A stretch of 56,638 nt of DNA from contig CAMIVE010000011.1 in NCBI GenBank assembly GCA_946401725.1, positions 1 to 56,638 of the forward strand. Reading direction: 5' to 3'. Positions 49,436 to 56,638 of the stretch are shown one piece after another (within the stretch, counting starts at the first letter, position 1; every line of letters starts with the position of its first letter). The position numbers and the translations under genes were made by a program. Below the pieces are notes generated by a model. It saw only the letters and a program-made list of their open reading frames with translations, made no database searches and was not told the DNA's origin. The stretch is from an uncultured Bacteroidales bacterium. Its GTDB lineage: Bacteria; Bacteroidota; Bacteroidia; Bacteroidales; P3.

Positions 49436-51130
49436 ATGAGCGACAATAATCTCAATTTAACGGCACTGCCGAACGGTACGACCCTACAGAATGGCAACTA
49501 CACCATCATCGAGAAGATAGGGGAGGGGGGCTTCGGCATCACCTACCGCGCCAGGCAGAATACCCTCAACCGCGAGGTCTGTATCAAGGAGTACTTCCTT
49601 GTCGGCCGCTGTCTGCGCAATACCATGTCGCGTGAGATCTTCTTCCAGGGCGACAACACGGCTCTTTTCGAGAAATACCGCCAGGGCTTCGTCAACGAGG
49701 CCGAAATGGTGGCGTCCCTCAGCCATCCCCATATCGTCGAAATCATCGGCATCTTCAGCGAGAACAACACCTCCTACATGGTTATGCCGTTCATCAAAGG
49801 GGGGTCGCTGGAGTCTATCGTCAAACGGCAGGGACCGCTGCCTTTCGCCACGGCGATGAACTATCTGGCGCAGATTGCCGAGGCGGTGGATTACATCCAT
49901 GCACGCAATATCCTCCATCGCGACATCAAGCCGAGCAATATCATGATTACCGAGGACTTCCGTGCCATCCTGATCGACTTCGGCTCGGCACGCGAGTTTG
50001 TCAACGACAAGACGCAGGCCCACACCTCTATCCTCACACAGGGCTACGCCCCTCCGGAACAGTACTCCACTGTCAGCCGCAAGGGCAACTACTCGGACAT
50101 CTACTCGCTCGGCGCCACTTTCTACTTCGCCCTCACCGGATACGACCCGGTCGACTCGGCCGCACGGCTGACGGAACCGCTTCCCGAACCACGCAAACTG
50201 AATCCGGCTATCCCGGAACATGTCAACCGCGCCATACTCAAAGCCATGCAGATGGATCCCAAGGGCAGGCAGCAGACGGTGCAGGAATTCATGCACGATT
50301 TAAACGAGGAACATGGTTTTGACAATCGGCAGCAAGGGGCACAAAAGAACAGGAAGCTGCTACTCTATGTGCTAATTCCGCTGCTGGCGTTGCTGCTCGC
50401 AGGGGGCGTGGTGCTGCTGGTGCGCTCCTTCTCGAACCAGGAGGCGTCATCCGCGCTGCCAGCCTCTTTTGACAAAATAATGCTTTACGGTAATATCGGT
50501 TCGGACTACAACGCCTATCTGGAGTTTTCCAACACAACGGTTACCATGTCGCATGGCGTTACCGTCAACGGTTATTACCGTTTTCTCGACGCCACACGCG
50601 ATGTGGGTATCAGTGAGTACGACCCCGAGACAGGGCGTCTGGTAATCAACGCCTATTGGCAGAACGACGGCGGCTACGTCGGACAGTTCAACGGCATGCT
50701 GGTCCGTGATCAGGAGGACTTGCGTTATGAGGGGACTTTCACCAACTACAAAGGACAGTCTATCCCGTTCTCGTTGAGCACCCGAAAGCAGACGTCCTCA
50801 TCCGCGACTTCAAATGCCACCGTGGCAAAAGAGAAGGTGAATACTGCTCAGGCTCAGCCGGCGACCGACAAGGCGGCTGCTATAGGGGTGAATGCCTATA
50901 TCTACGACAGCGACGGGGATTACACAAACATCCGGAGCGGTCCCAACGGGACGGTGGTGGACCAACTGCCGTGCGCCCAGGGGCGCTACGGCTTGAAAGT
51001 GGACCGCCAGGAGAACGGCTGGTGGCACATCAGCGGAACGAAGGTCTATGACGCCGTAAACAAAACCGTCATCAACCTAAAGGTCAATGACGGTTGGATT
51101 CATCATACGAGACTCAGATTCACCAATTAG
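49436..51130 (+). CDS. Transmembrane Hanks-type Ser/Thr protein kinase with SH3-like C-terminus (kinase 5)
   Basis: A 564-residue protein. The kinase domain (about 22-285) has the glycine loop GEGGFG (29-34), Lys51, HRD (161-163), DFG (181-183) and GYAPPEQY. Membrane helix about 308-330. The extracytoplasmic part has a beta-rich domain (about 345-445) and, at about 481-564, an SH3b-like domain (YTNIRSGPNGTVVDQLP, GWWHISGTKVYD, GWIHHTRLRF). SH3b domains often bind peptidoglycan or other wall polymers, so this kinase may sense the cell envelope (inference). Last gene of the island; the next gene is convergent. Confidence 0.92.
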   Translation: MSDNNLNLTALPNGTTLQNGNYTIIEKIGEGGFGITYRARQNTLNREVCIKEYFLVGRCLRNTMSREIFFQGDNTALFEKYRQGFVNEAEMVASLSHPHIVEIIGIFSENNTSYMVMPFIKGGSLESIVKRQGPLPFATAMNYLAQIAEAVDYIHARNILHRDIKPSNIMITEDFRAILIDFGSAREFVNDKTQAHTSILTQGYAPPEQYSTVSRKGNYSDIYSLGATFYFALTGYDPVDSAARLTEPLPEPRKLNPAIPEHVNRAILKAMQMDPKGRQQTVQEFMHDLNEEHGFDNRQQGAQKNRKLLLYVLIPLLALLLAGGVVLLVRSFSNQEASSALPASFDKIMLYGNIGSDYNAYLEFSNTTVTMSHGVTVNGYYRFLDATRDVGISEYDPETGRLVINAYWQNDGGYVGQFNGMLVRDQEDLRYEGTFTNYKGQSIPFSLSTRKQTSSSATSNATVAKEKVNTAQAQPATDKAAAIGVNAYIYDSDGDYTNIRSGPNGTVVDQLPCAQGRYGLKVDRQENGWWHISGTKVYDAVNKTVINLKVNDGWIHHTRLRFTN

Positions 51131-51180
51131 ATCGGATGATGCTGCGGTGACTGTCTCGGGTCAGTTTCTTAAAACAGTTT

Positions 51181-52023
51181 CTAAGCCTCTGCTGTAAGGT
51201 GGAACAGTTCGTTGCAGTAGGGAGTCAGCTGCAACTCTTGTGACAGCCATGCCACCGGGAGGTGGATCTGCAGGATGCCGCAGGCGTAGGGACCTATATC
51301 ATAGGGCTCGTAAACCAAGATGATTTCATTTTTATCCAGGTCGATGGTGAAGATGCTTGACGCATAGATGTCATCCTTGGAAAACACACACTCCAGCGTT
51401 TCTTTGTTCTCGGGAAGGCTTCTCAAGGCTTTACGCGCGATGGACGACAAGCGGGTGGTGTCCATTAGGTCGCTCAGTTGAATCAGCCGTTTTTCACGGA
51501 TGTCGTAGTTGATGTAGTTGACTGCTGCATTCGGATGGGCTGCCCCGAATCCGTATTCTTCAATTGTCACAAGGAAAGAGTAGAAACGTTTGTCGTTTTC
51601 GCAGATAACCCGAATATTGCAGTAATCGTTCGGCTCAAAGTTTTTCGGCTCCTTCACTACATAGGCCTTGTGATCTTCAAAGCCATCGATAGCTGAATTG
51701 GCGAGGAACTGTTCCGCGGCCGCGTCGAAGTCTTTCGCCCCTTTGCCGAAGACGTTTTCCAGTATGGCACGCTGCAGTACGGGGTGGTCGTCGGATGGCC
51801 AGCTGATGTAGTAGCTGCGCTGTTCCCGGGGTCTGCCAAACATTTCTTCTTCATAGTCCATGGTATAGCATCGCTCGCCGGAGCGCTGTTCCAGCACCAG
51901 GGTTTCGTCCTGGGCAACAATGGTGTCTGTTTGCTTTGAACTGTCTTGGGGCTCTTGGCTCCCTTGGCAAGCAGCGAATGCCATTGCCGCCGATAAAAGA
52001 TAAAATACGGTTCTTTTTTTCAT
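51181..52023 (-). CDS. DUF3298/RsiV-like lipoprotein (paralogue 1)
   Basis: A 280-residue lipoprotein: MKKRTVFYLLSAAMAFAACQ is a lipoprotein signal with the lipobox AFAAC. The mature part matches the DUF3298 type (IEEYGFGAAHPNAAVNYINY, LIQLSDLMDTTRLSSIARKA, then YDIGPYACGILQIHLPVAWL). DUF3298 is found in the anti-sigma/lysozyme-binding protein RsiV and in many Bacteroidota lipoproteins of unknown role. Nine bases from its paralogue upstream, so the two form an operon on the strand opposite to the kinase island. Confidence 0.8.
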   Translation of the reverse strand: MKKRTVFYLLSAAMAFAACQGSQEPQDSSKQTDTIVAQDETLVLEQRSGERCYTMDYEEEMFGRPREQRSYYISWPSDDHPVLQRAILENVFGKGAKDFDAAAEQFLANSAIDGFEDHKAYVVKEPKNFEPNDYCNIRVICENDKRFYSFLVTIEEYGFGAAHPNAAVNYINYDIREKRLIQLSDLMDTTRLSSIARKALRSLPENKETLECVFSKDDIYASSIFTIDLDKNEIILVYEPYDIGPYACGILQIHLPVAWLSQELQLTPYCNELFHLTAEA

Positions 52024-52032
52024 ATTCGTTTA

Positions 52033-52824
52033 TTATTTCTCAAGCAATCTCTTTCCGTAGGGGGTCAGCTTCAGCTGTTTGGAAAGCCACGCAACCGGCA
52101 GGGTTACATCGACTCCGTCACTTCCGACGAGTTCGTTGTAGACCAGTACGAGGGCGTCCCGTTCGTCGTCGATGAAGAAATTCCATGATACCGGCAGTTG
52201 CTTGGCTGATGCTCCTTCGAAGTAGCTCTTCAGTTCTGCATTGACTTCAAGCTCTTGTACGGCTTTTGCGATGATGGGCCTCAACAGGTTGGTGTCCACC
52301 AGGTCGTTGAGCGCAACCAGCTGTTTTTCGTTGTTGTCATAGGTGACATACCAAAGCTCGCTCATGCCATGGGCTGAATGGCGGTAGTATTTCTCGGATG
52401 ACACTTCGAAACGATAGAGGTTCTTGTCCCGGTGACAGACAATATCGACCTGGTTGTAGTTGAGTCCTTCATTCTCCCAAATGTCGGGCGGCGTTTCTTC
52501 CTCTATGGCTTGCACCAACTTCTCGTCAGCAGAAAGCATCAGGTCTTTGAGATATTGCTCCGTGGCATTATAGATGTTTCCGCTGCTGTCTCCAAAGGCC
52601 AGAAGGGTCAGCCGTTGTAAAAGCAGGGTGTCCATACCGCTGGGCCATTCTATATTGAAACATTTTGCTACGCTGAAAGTGTCTATGCCGGCGGGTAGTT
52701 CGACACGGCAGTTATAGAAGACGGTATCACTTTCTTTAAGCATGGAAATGGTGGAAGTGTTCTTCTGTTTGCATCCAATGACCAATAGGCTGATGCAGCA
52801 AAGGGATAGTAGTATTTTTTTCAT
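52033..52824 (-). CDS. DUF3298/RsiV-like lipoprotein (paralogue 2)
   Basis: A 263-residue lipoprotein. I start at 52824 because MKKILLSLCCISLLVIGCKQ is a proper lipoprotein signal with the lipobox VIGC; the in-frame ATG at 52860 adds 12 residues that spoil it. The mature part is a diverged copy of the neighbour (YRHSAHGMSELWYVTYDN, LVALNDLVDTNLLRPIIAKA, then VDVTLPVAWLSKQLKLTPYG). The function is unknown. Confidence 0.8.
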   Translation of the reverse strand: MKKILLSLCCISLLVIGCKQKNTSTISMLKESDTVFYNCRVELPAGIDTFSVAKCFNIEWPSGMDTLLLQRLTLLAFGDSSGNIYNATEQYLKDLMLSADEKLVQAIEEETPPDIWENEGLNYNQVDIVCHRDKNLYRFEVSSEKYYRHSAHGMSELWYVTYDNNEKQLVALNDLVDTNLLRPIIAKAVQELEVNAELKSYFEGASAKQLPVSWNFFIDDERDALVLVYNELVGSDGVDVTLPVAWLSKQLKLTPYGKRLLEK

Positions 52825-52900
52825 AAAAGTAATAGAAATTGAGTTTGTCTTTAACGACATAGTTTTATTTTTATTATAAAAAAACTAAAAAACATTTTCC

Positions 52901-53036
52901 AACCAGCCCAACCCCTTCGAACCCCTTCCAACCTTTTGACCCTTTCAAACCCTTCCAACCTTTTGACCCCTTTCAACCTTTCAAACCCATTAAACCCAAT
53001 GAGCCTAATGAGCACAATGAGCCCTTTTCAACCCTT
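52901..53036 (+). repeat. 9-bp array that changes word along its length (52825-53181 gap)
   Basis: Units such as AACCTTTTG, ACCCTTTCA, AACCCTTCC, AACCCATTA, AACCCAATG, AGCCTAATG and AGCACAATG follow each other, mostly at 9-base spacing. The core drifts from AACCTTT to AGCNNAATG while keeping the period. The rest of the 357-base gene-free stretch is AT-rich DNA and the thrS promoter. Confidence 0.75.
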
Positions 53037-53050
53037 TATATGAAAATATT

Positions 53051-53081
53051 TTTGCCAATTCATTGAACTTTTGTATTTTTG
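53051..53081 (+). promoter_or_regulatory. thrS operon promoter
   Basis: TTTG at 53051-53054, a 19-base spacer and TATTTTTG at 53074-53081, an exact fit to the Bacteroidota consensus. Start of transcription would be near 53086, about 95 bases before the thrS ATG. Confidence 0.8.
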
Positions 53082-53181
53082 CAATTCGCAAGTCTGTGCA
53101 AAGGAAGAGTTAAAATTCGTCTATCTTTCTTTGCGCCAATTTGTTATGAATTAAAACCATCGATTGAAAAAGTATAATATT

Positions 53182-55119
53182 ATGATAAATATCACCTTTC
53201 CTGACGGTTCGGTCCGCCAATTTGAAGCCGGTGTAACGCCTCTGGATATCGCTAAAAGCATTAGCGAGGGTCTGGCACGCAACGTCCTCTCCGCCAAAGT
53301 GAATGACAAGGTCATCGAACTCTATCGTCCCATCAACGAAGACGCTACGGTTCAGTTGCTGACGTGGAACGACGAAGAGGGCAAGCATACCTTCTGGCAC
53401 ACCTCCGCTCACTTGCTGGCCACCGCGCTGCAGGAACTCTATCCGGGCATCAAGTTTGGTATCGGACCCGCTATTGAGAACGGTTTCTACTACGACATCG
53501 ACTTCGGCAAATATGAGGTCTCCAGCGAGGACTTCCCCAAAATCGAGAAGAAGATGATGGAACTGGTTCAGGCCAAAACGCCTATCACACGCCGCGAGGT
53601 CTCCAAGGCGGAAGCGCTCAAGGTCTTCGGCGACCGCGAAGAGGTCTATAAGGTGGAACTTATCAACGATCTCGAAGACGGCACCATCTCCTTCTACGAC
53701 AGCGGCTGCTTCACCGACCTCTGCCGTGGTCCGCACCTGGTCGACTTTAGCCCCATCAAGGCGATCAAGCTCGTTAACCTGGCCGGTGCTTACTGGCGCG
53801 GCGACGAGCACCGTCCGCAGCTGACGCGTGTCTACGCCATCACCTTCCCCAAGAAAAAGGAACTCGACGAATACCTCGTTATGATGGAAGAGGCCAAGAA
53901 ACGCGACCACCGCAAACTGGGCAAGGAACTGGGTCTCTTCATGTTCAGCGACACCGTCGGAAAAGGACTCCCCATCTGGCTGCCCAAGGGCACAGACCTC
54001 CGTCTCCGCCTCCAGGCGTTCCTCTCCAAAATCCAGAAACGCTACGGTTACAAGCAGGTCATGACACCGCATATCGGCGGCAAACAGCTCTATGTCACCA
54101 GCGGTCACTGGGACCACTACGGTGCCGACTCTTTCCGCCCCATTACCACCCCCGAGGAGGGCGAGGAATATTTGCTCAAGCCGATGAACTGTCCGCACCA
54201 CTGTATGATCTTCAAGAACGAGCCGCACTCCTACAAGGACCTTCCGCTCCGCATTGCCGAGTTCGGCACGGTCTACCGCTACGAACAGAGCGGCGAGCTC
54301 CACGGCCTTACCCGTGTACGCTCCTTCACACAGGACGATGCCCATATCTTCTGCCGCCCCGACCAGGTCAAGGAAGAGTTCATCAAGGTGATGGAAATCA
54401 TCGAAATCATCTTCAAAGCGCTCTCTTTCGAGAACTTTGAGGCTCAGATATCGCTCCGCGACCCCAACGACAAGACCAAGTACGTCGGCTCCGACGAGAA
54501 CTGGGCCAAGGCGGAAGCCGCCATCGTGGAGGCTTGCAAAGAGAAGAACCTCCCCGCCAAGGTGGAATACGGCGAGGCCGCCTTCTACGGTCCCAAGCTC
54601 GACTTCATGGTCAAGGACGCCATCGGACGCCGTTGGCAGCTGGGCACCATCCAGGTCGACTACAACCTGCCGGAACGATTCGAACTGGAATATATCGGCA
54701 GCGACAACCAGAAACACCGTCCGGTGATGATCCACCGCGCCCCCTTCGGCTCCATGGAACGCTTCTGCGCCGTGCTTATCGAGCACACCGGCGGCAAGTT
54801 CCCCCTCTGGCTCACTCCCGAGCAGTTCATCATCCTCCCCGTCAGCGAGAAATATGTCGACGACGCCCGCGCCATGCTTGCCAAACTTGAGGATATGGAT
54901 CTCCGCGGCAGCATCGACGAACGCAGCGAGAAAATCGGACGCAAAATCCGTGATGCCGAACTGGGTAAGTACCCCTTCATGCTCATCCTGGGTGAGAAAG
55001 AAATCAACGAAGGAACGATCTCTGTCCGCCGTCAGGGTGCCGGCGACCTCGGCAGCATGACCCCCGACGCTTTTGCAACCCTCATCAACGAGGAAATCTC
55101 CAACGTCATGTCCGAATAA
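53182..55119 (+). CDS. thrS: Threonine--tRNA ligase
   Basis: Charges tRNA-Thr with threonine; class IIa synthetase. The 645 residues start with the TGS domain ([20 protein letters not shown]), followed by the editing domain with the zinc-binding [11 protein letters not shown] and DLCRGPHLV motifs. The catalytic core follows ([53 protein letters not shown]) and then the anticodon-binding domain. I start at the ATG at 53182; six codons upstream there is an in-frame TTG (53164), but ATG gives the normal TGS start. First gene of the thrS-infC-rpmI-rplT operon. Confidence 0.97.
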   Translation: MINITFPDGSVRQFEAGVTPLDIAKSISEGLARNVLSAKVNDKVIELYRPINEDATVQLLTWNDEEGKHTFWHTSAHLLATALQELYPGIKFGIGPAIENGFYYDIDFGKYEVSSEDFPKIEKKMMELVQAKTPITRREVSKAEALKVFGDREEVYKVELINDLEDGTISFYDSGCFTDLCRGPHLVDFSPIKAIKLVNLAGAYWRGDEHRPQLTRVYAITFPKKKELDEYLVMMEEAKKRDHRKLGKELGLFMFSDTVGKGLPIWLPKGTDLRLRLQAFLSKIQKRYGYKQVMTPHIGGKQLYVTSGHWDHYGADSFRPITTPEEGEEYLLKPMNCPHHCMIFKNEPHSYKDLPLRIAEFGTVYRYEQSGELHGLTRVRSFTQDDAHIFCRPDQVKEEFIKVMEIIEIIFKALSFENFEAQISLRDPNDKTKYVGSDENWAKAEAAIVEACKEKNLPAKVEYGEAAFYGPKLDFMVKDAIGRRWQLGTIQVDYNLPERFELEYIGSDNQKHRPVMIHRAPFGSMERFCAVLIEHTGGKFPLWLTPEQFIILPVSEKYVDDARAMLAKLEDMDLRGSIDERSEKIGRKIRDAELGKYPFMLILGEKEINEGTISVRRQGAGDLGSMTPDAFATLINEEISNVMSE

Positions 55120-55212
55120 CCCCGATTGAAAGGAAAACTAAACAGAATAGAAAACGATACCCAACATTTTAAAACGTAAAAAATAGAACATTAATAATTA
55201 AAAACATTTCAT

Positions 55213-55782
55213 TTGGCAGCACCAGTAAAACCTCAAATCAACAGAGGCCCGCGTAACAACAGAGGCCCTGTGAAGAAAGAACCGGATCACCGGATTAACG
55301 AAATGATCACCGCTCCCGCCGTTCGCGTGGTGGGCGAGGGTATGGAACCGACCATCTACAGCACGCGTGAAGCGCTCAAGATGGCTTATGACCAGGGTCT
55401 CGACCTCGTGGAGATTTCGCCCAACGCACAACCTCCTGTTTGTAAAATCATCGACTATCAGAAGTTCAATTACGAACAGAAGAAAAAACAAAAGGAGATG
55501 AAGGCCAAGTCCAGCAAGGTGGTCATCAAGGAAATCCGCCTCAGTCCCCAGACTGACGACCATGACTTCGAGTTTAAACTCAACCATGCCATCCGTTTCC
55601 TCAAGGACGGCAACAAGGTCAAGGTCGACATCTTCTTCAAAGGCCGCTCCATCCTCTACAAGGAACAGGGCGAAGCGCAGTTGCTCAAATTCGCCGAAGC
55701 ACTCCTCGAATACGGCAAGCCGGAGCAGATGCCGAAACTGGAAGGTAAACGTATGCTGATGCTGATAGCCCCGAAGAAATAA
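55213..55782 (+). CDS. infC: Translation initiation factor IF-3 (TTG start)
   Basis: Binds the 30S subunit and checks start-codon pairing. The 189 residues show the N-domain ([51 protein letters not shown]) and the C-domain ([20 protein letters not shown], then [19 protein letters not shown]). The start must be the TTG at 55213: an in-frame TAA lies at 55195 and no ATG or GTG lies between. A non-AUG start is known for E. coli infC (AUU), where it lets IF-3 repress its own translation, so the same kind of control is likely here (inference). Followed by rpmI after 75 bases. Confidence 0.96.
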   Translation: MAAPVKPQINRGPRNNRGPVKKEPDHRINEMITAPAVRVVGEGMEPTIYSTREALKMAYDQGLDLVEISPNAQPPVCKIIDYQKFNYEQKKKQKEMKAKSSKVVIKEIRLSPQTDDHDFEFKLNHAIRFLKDGNKVKVDIFFKGRSILYKEQGEAQLLKFAEALLEYGKPEQMPKLEGKRMLMLIAPKK

Positions 55783-55857
55783 ATTGTTAATCCCTCAAAC
55801 GTACGAACCACATCTAACCACTTTAATATTAGTTATCATTCAAAAAACAGTAAAGTA

Positions 55858-56061
55858 ATGCCAAGATTAAAATCTAAGTCAAGTGCCAAGAAGCGTTTCG
55901 CTATCACCGGCACTGGTAAAATCAAGAGAAAGCATGCCTATCACAGTCACATCCTGACCAAGAAGGAAACGACGCAGAAACGTAATCTCGACCACACCAC
56001 TCTCGTGAGCCGTGACGACGAACAGCGCGTCAAGAGAATGCTTCTCAACAGCGGTATGTAA
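55858..56061 (+). CDS. rpmI: Large ribosomal subunit protein bL35
   Basis: A 67-residue basic protein of the 50S subunit with the family start [20 protein letters not shown] and the segment [20 protein letters not shown]. Normal length for bL35. It lies in the conserved order infC-rpmI-rplT and is 151 bases before rplT; that gap contains a short AATTCNN tandem run near 56142-56174. Confidence 0.97.
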   Translation: MPRLKSKSSAKKRFAITGTGKIKRKHAYHSHILTKKETTQKRNLDHTTLVSRDDEQRVKRMLLNSGM

Positions 56062-56212
56062 TCCCTCAAAAGATTATCATCCGCACGGAGTAATTAACCA
56101 TTGTTTACAGCACCAAAGAGTAGCATTTTTTGAGATGAGAATTCGGAATTCATAATTCGTAATTCGACATTCAAAGGAGTGTTGCCGCTGAAATGAAAAA
56201 AAAATTTAAATT

Positions 56213-56560
56213 ATGCCAAGATCAGTTAATGCAGTTGCCTCTAGAGCACGCAGAAAAAAAATCCTCAACCGCACCAAAGGTTACTGGGGTAGAGGTAAAA
56301 ACGTTTGGACAGTAGCCAAAAACAAATGGGAAAAAGGTCAGACCTACGCCTATCGTGACCGTAAAAACAAGAAAAGAGAATTCCGCGCACTGTGGATCAA
56401 CCGTATCAACGCCGGTTGCCGCATGAACGGCATCTCCTATTCCGTTTTTATGGGCGAGTTGCATAAGAACAACATCGAGCTGAACCGCAAGGTTCTTGCT
56501 GACCTCGCGATGAACAACCCTGAGGCTTTCACCGCTGTTGTCAAGATGGTGAAAAAGTAA
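56213..56560 (+). CDS. rplT: Large ribosomal subunit protein bL20
   Basis: A 115-residue 50S protein needed for early assembly of the subunit. It begins [20 protein letters not shown] and contains the family segments [20 protein letters not shown], then [18 protein letters not shown] and [17 protein letters not shown]. Length and sequence are standard. In several bacteria L20 represses the infC-rpmI-rplT operon, but I see no clear target structure here. Confidence 0.97.
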   Translation: MPRSVNAVASRARRKKILNRTKGYWGRGKNVWTVAKNKWEKGQTYAYRDRKNKKREFRALWINRINAGCRMNGISYSVFMGELHKNNIELNRKVLADLAMNNPEAFTAVVKMVKK

Positions 56561-56586
56561 TGTTTAACCTGTAAAATTTTAAAGTC

Positions 56587-56638
56587 ATGGGAAAAACTGA
56601 ATTAATGCAATATGTAGAGAATTTGGTCGAGCGCAAGG
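56587..56638 (+). CDS. Start of an unidentified gene (cut by window end)
   Basis: An ATG 26 bases after the rplT stop opens a frame reading MGKTELMQYVENLVERK to the last complete codon of the window. Spacing and direction suggest it belongs to the ribosomal operon or follows it closely. Seventeen residues are too few to name a family. Confidence 0.5.
   Translation, partial: MGKTELMQYVENLVERK

Noticed and set aside
21584..51130. Type VI secretion locus
   Set aside because: FHA, kinase and PP2C genes often mark T6SS loci, but none of the sheath, tube, spike, baseplate or ATPase genes is present in the window.
21584..51130. Prophage or integrative element
   Set aside because: No integrase, relaxase, phage structural gene or flanking att-like repeat was found; the signs of mobility are limited to internal duplications.
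53110..54786. 558-codon antisense frame opposite thrS
   Set aside because: thrS is certain; no promoter, motif or plausible composition on the minus strand.
56173..56180. AAAGGAGT as Shine-Dalgarno site for rplT
   Set aside because: It lies more than 30 bases before the rplT ATG, too far to act, and other genes here have no such sites.

Overview
The window looks like a chromosomal segment of a member of the order Bacteroidales (phylum Bacteroidota). Support comes from promoters of the TTTG-N19/20-TAnnTTTG type, an almost complete lack of Shine-Dalgarno sites, a BspA-like leucine-rich-repeat protein ending in a type IX secretion (T9SS)-like C-terminal domain, TonB C-terminal domains fused to exported proteins, WG-repeat proteins, and strong C-ending codon bias in the housekeeping genes. 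I cannot assign a genus. No tRNA, rRNA, CRISPR array, integrase or transposase was seen.

Layout. 1-378: 3' end of acetate kinase. 549-3320: a three-part fusion of transglutaminase, protein kinase and TIR domains. 3677-13080: mostly housekeeping and envelope genes (EF-hand membrane protein, GltS-like symporter, BamA-type outer membrane protein, aspS, four-helix-bundle protein, menA-ubiE). 13438-19492: two ECF sigma factors that each carry a membrane helix and an extracytoplasmic tail, converging around a BspA-like secreted protein, with two carboxypeptidase-regulatory-domain proteins behind the second sigma gene. 19690-21035: nitroreductase and a multi-pass membrane protein.

21584-51130 is a 30-kb accessory island on the + strand devoted to Ser/Thr phospho-signalling. 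I count 12 FHA-domain proteins, 5 Hanks-type kinases, one PP2C phosphatase and a VWA-TM-FHA protein (included in the 12), with zinc-ribbon proteins, WG-repeat and TonB-C proteins, a BACON-like exported protein and a YncE-like beta-propeller. Most FHA proteins and kinases have the form cytoplasmic FHA or kinase, one membrane helix, then a different extracytoplasmic domain. FHA genes repeatedly sit just upstream of a kinase. No type VI secretion structural genes are present. Duplicated genes, truncated zinc-ribbon genes and an orphan FHA tail show that the island has been rearranged recently. I regard it as the best candidate for an undescribed system. The working model is a set of envelope sensors feeding a shared phosphothreonine/FHA network that the PP2C resets.

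51181-52824: two paralogous DUF3298-like lipoproteins on the minus strand. 53182-56560: the conserved thrS-infC-rpmI-rplT translation operon, with infC starting at TTG, followed by the first 17 codons of one more gene.

Two non-coding patterns stand out. Many intergenic regions consist of tandem arrays with a 9-bp period whose core word differs between loci (AACCTTTNN, ACTAGNNNN, CCAGNNNNN) and which end just before a start codon; several are completely free of G on the mRNA strand for 75-150 nt. A second family of short dispersed palindromes lies between genes and, in one case, in frame inside ubiE.
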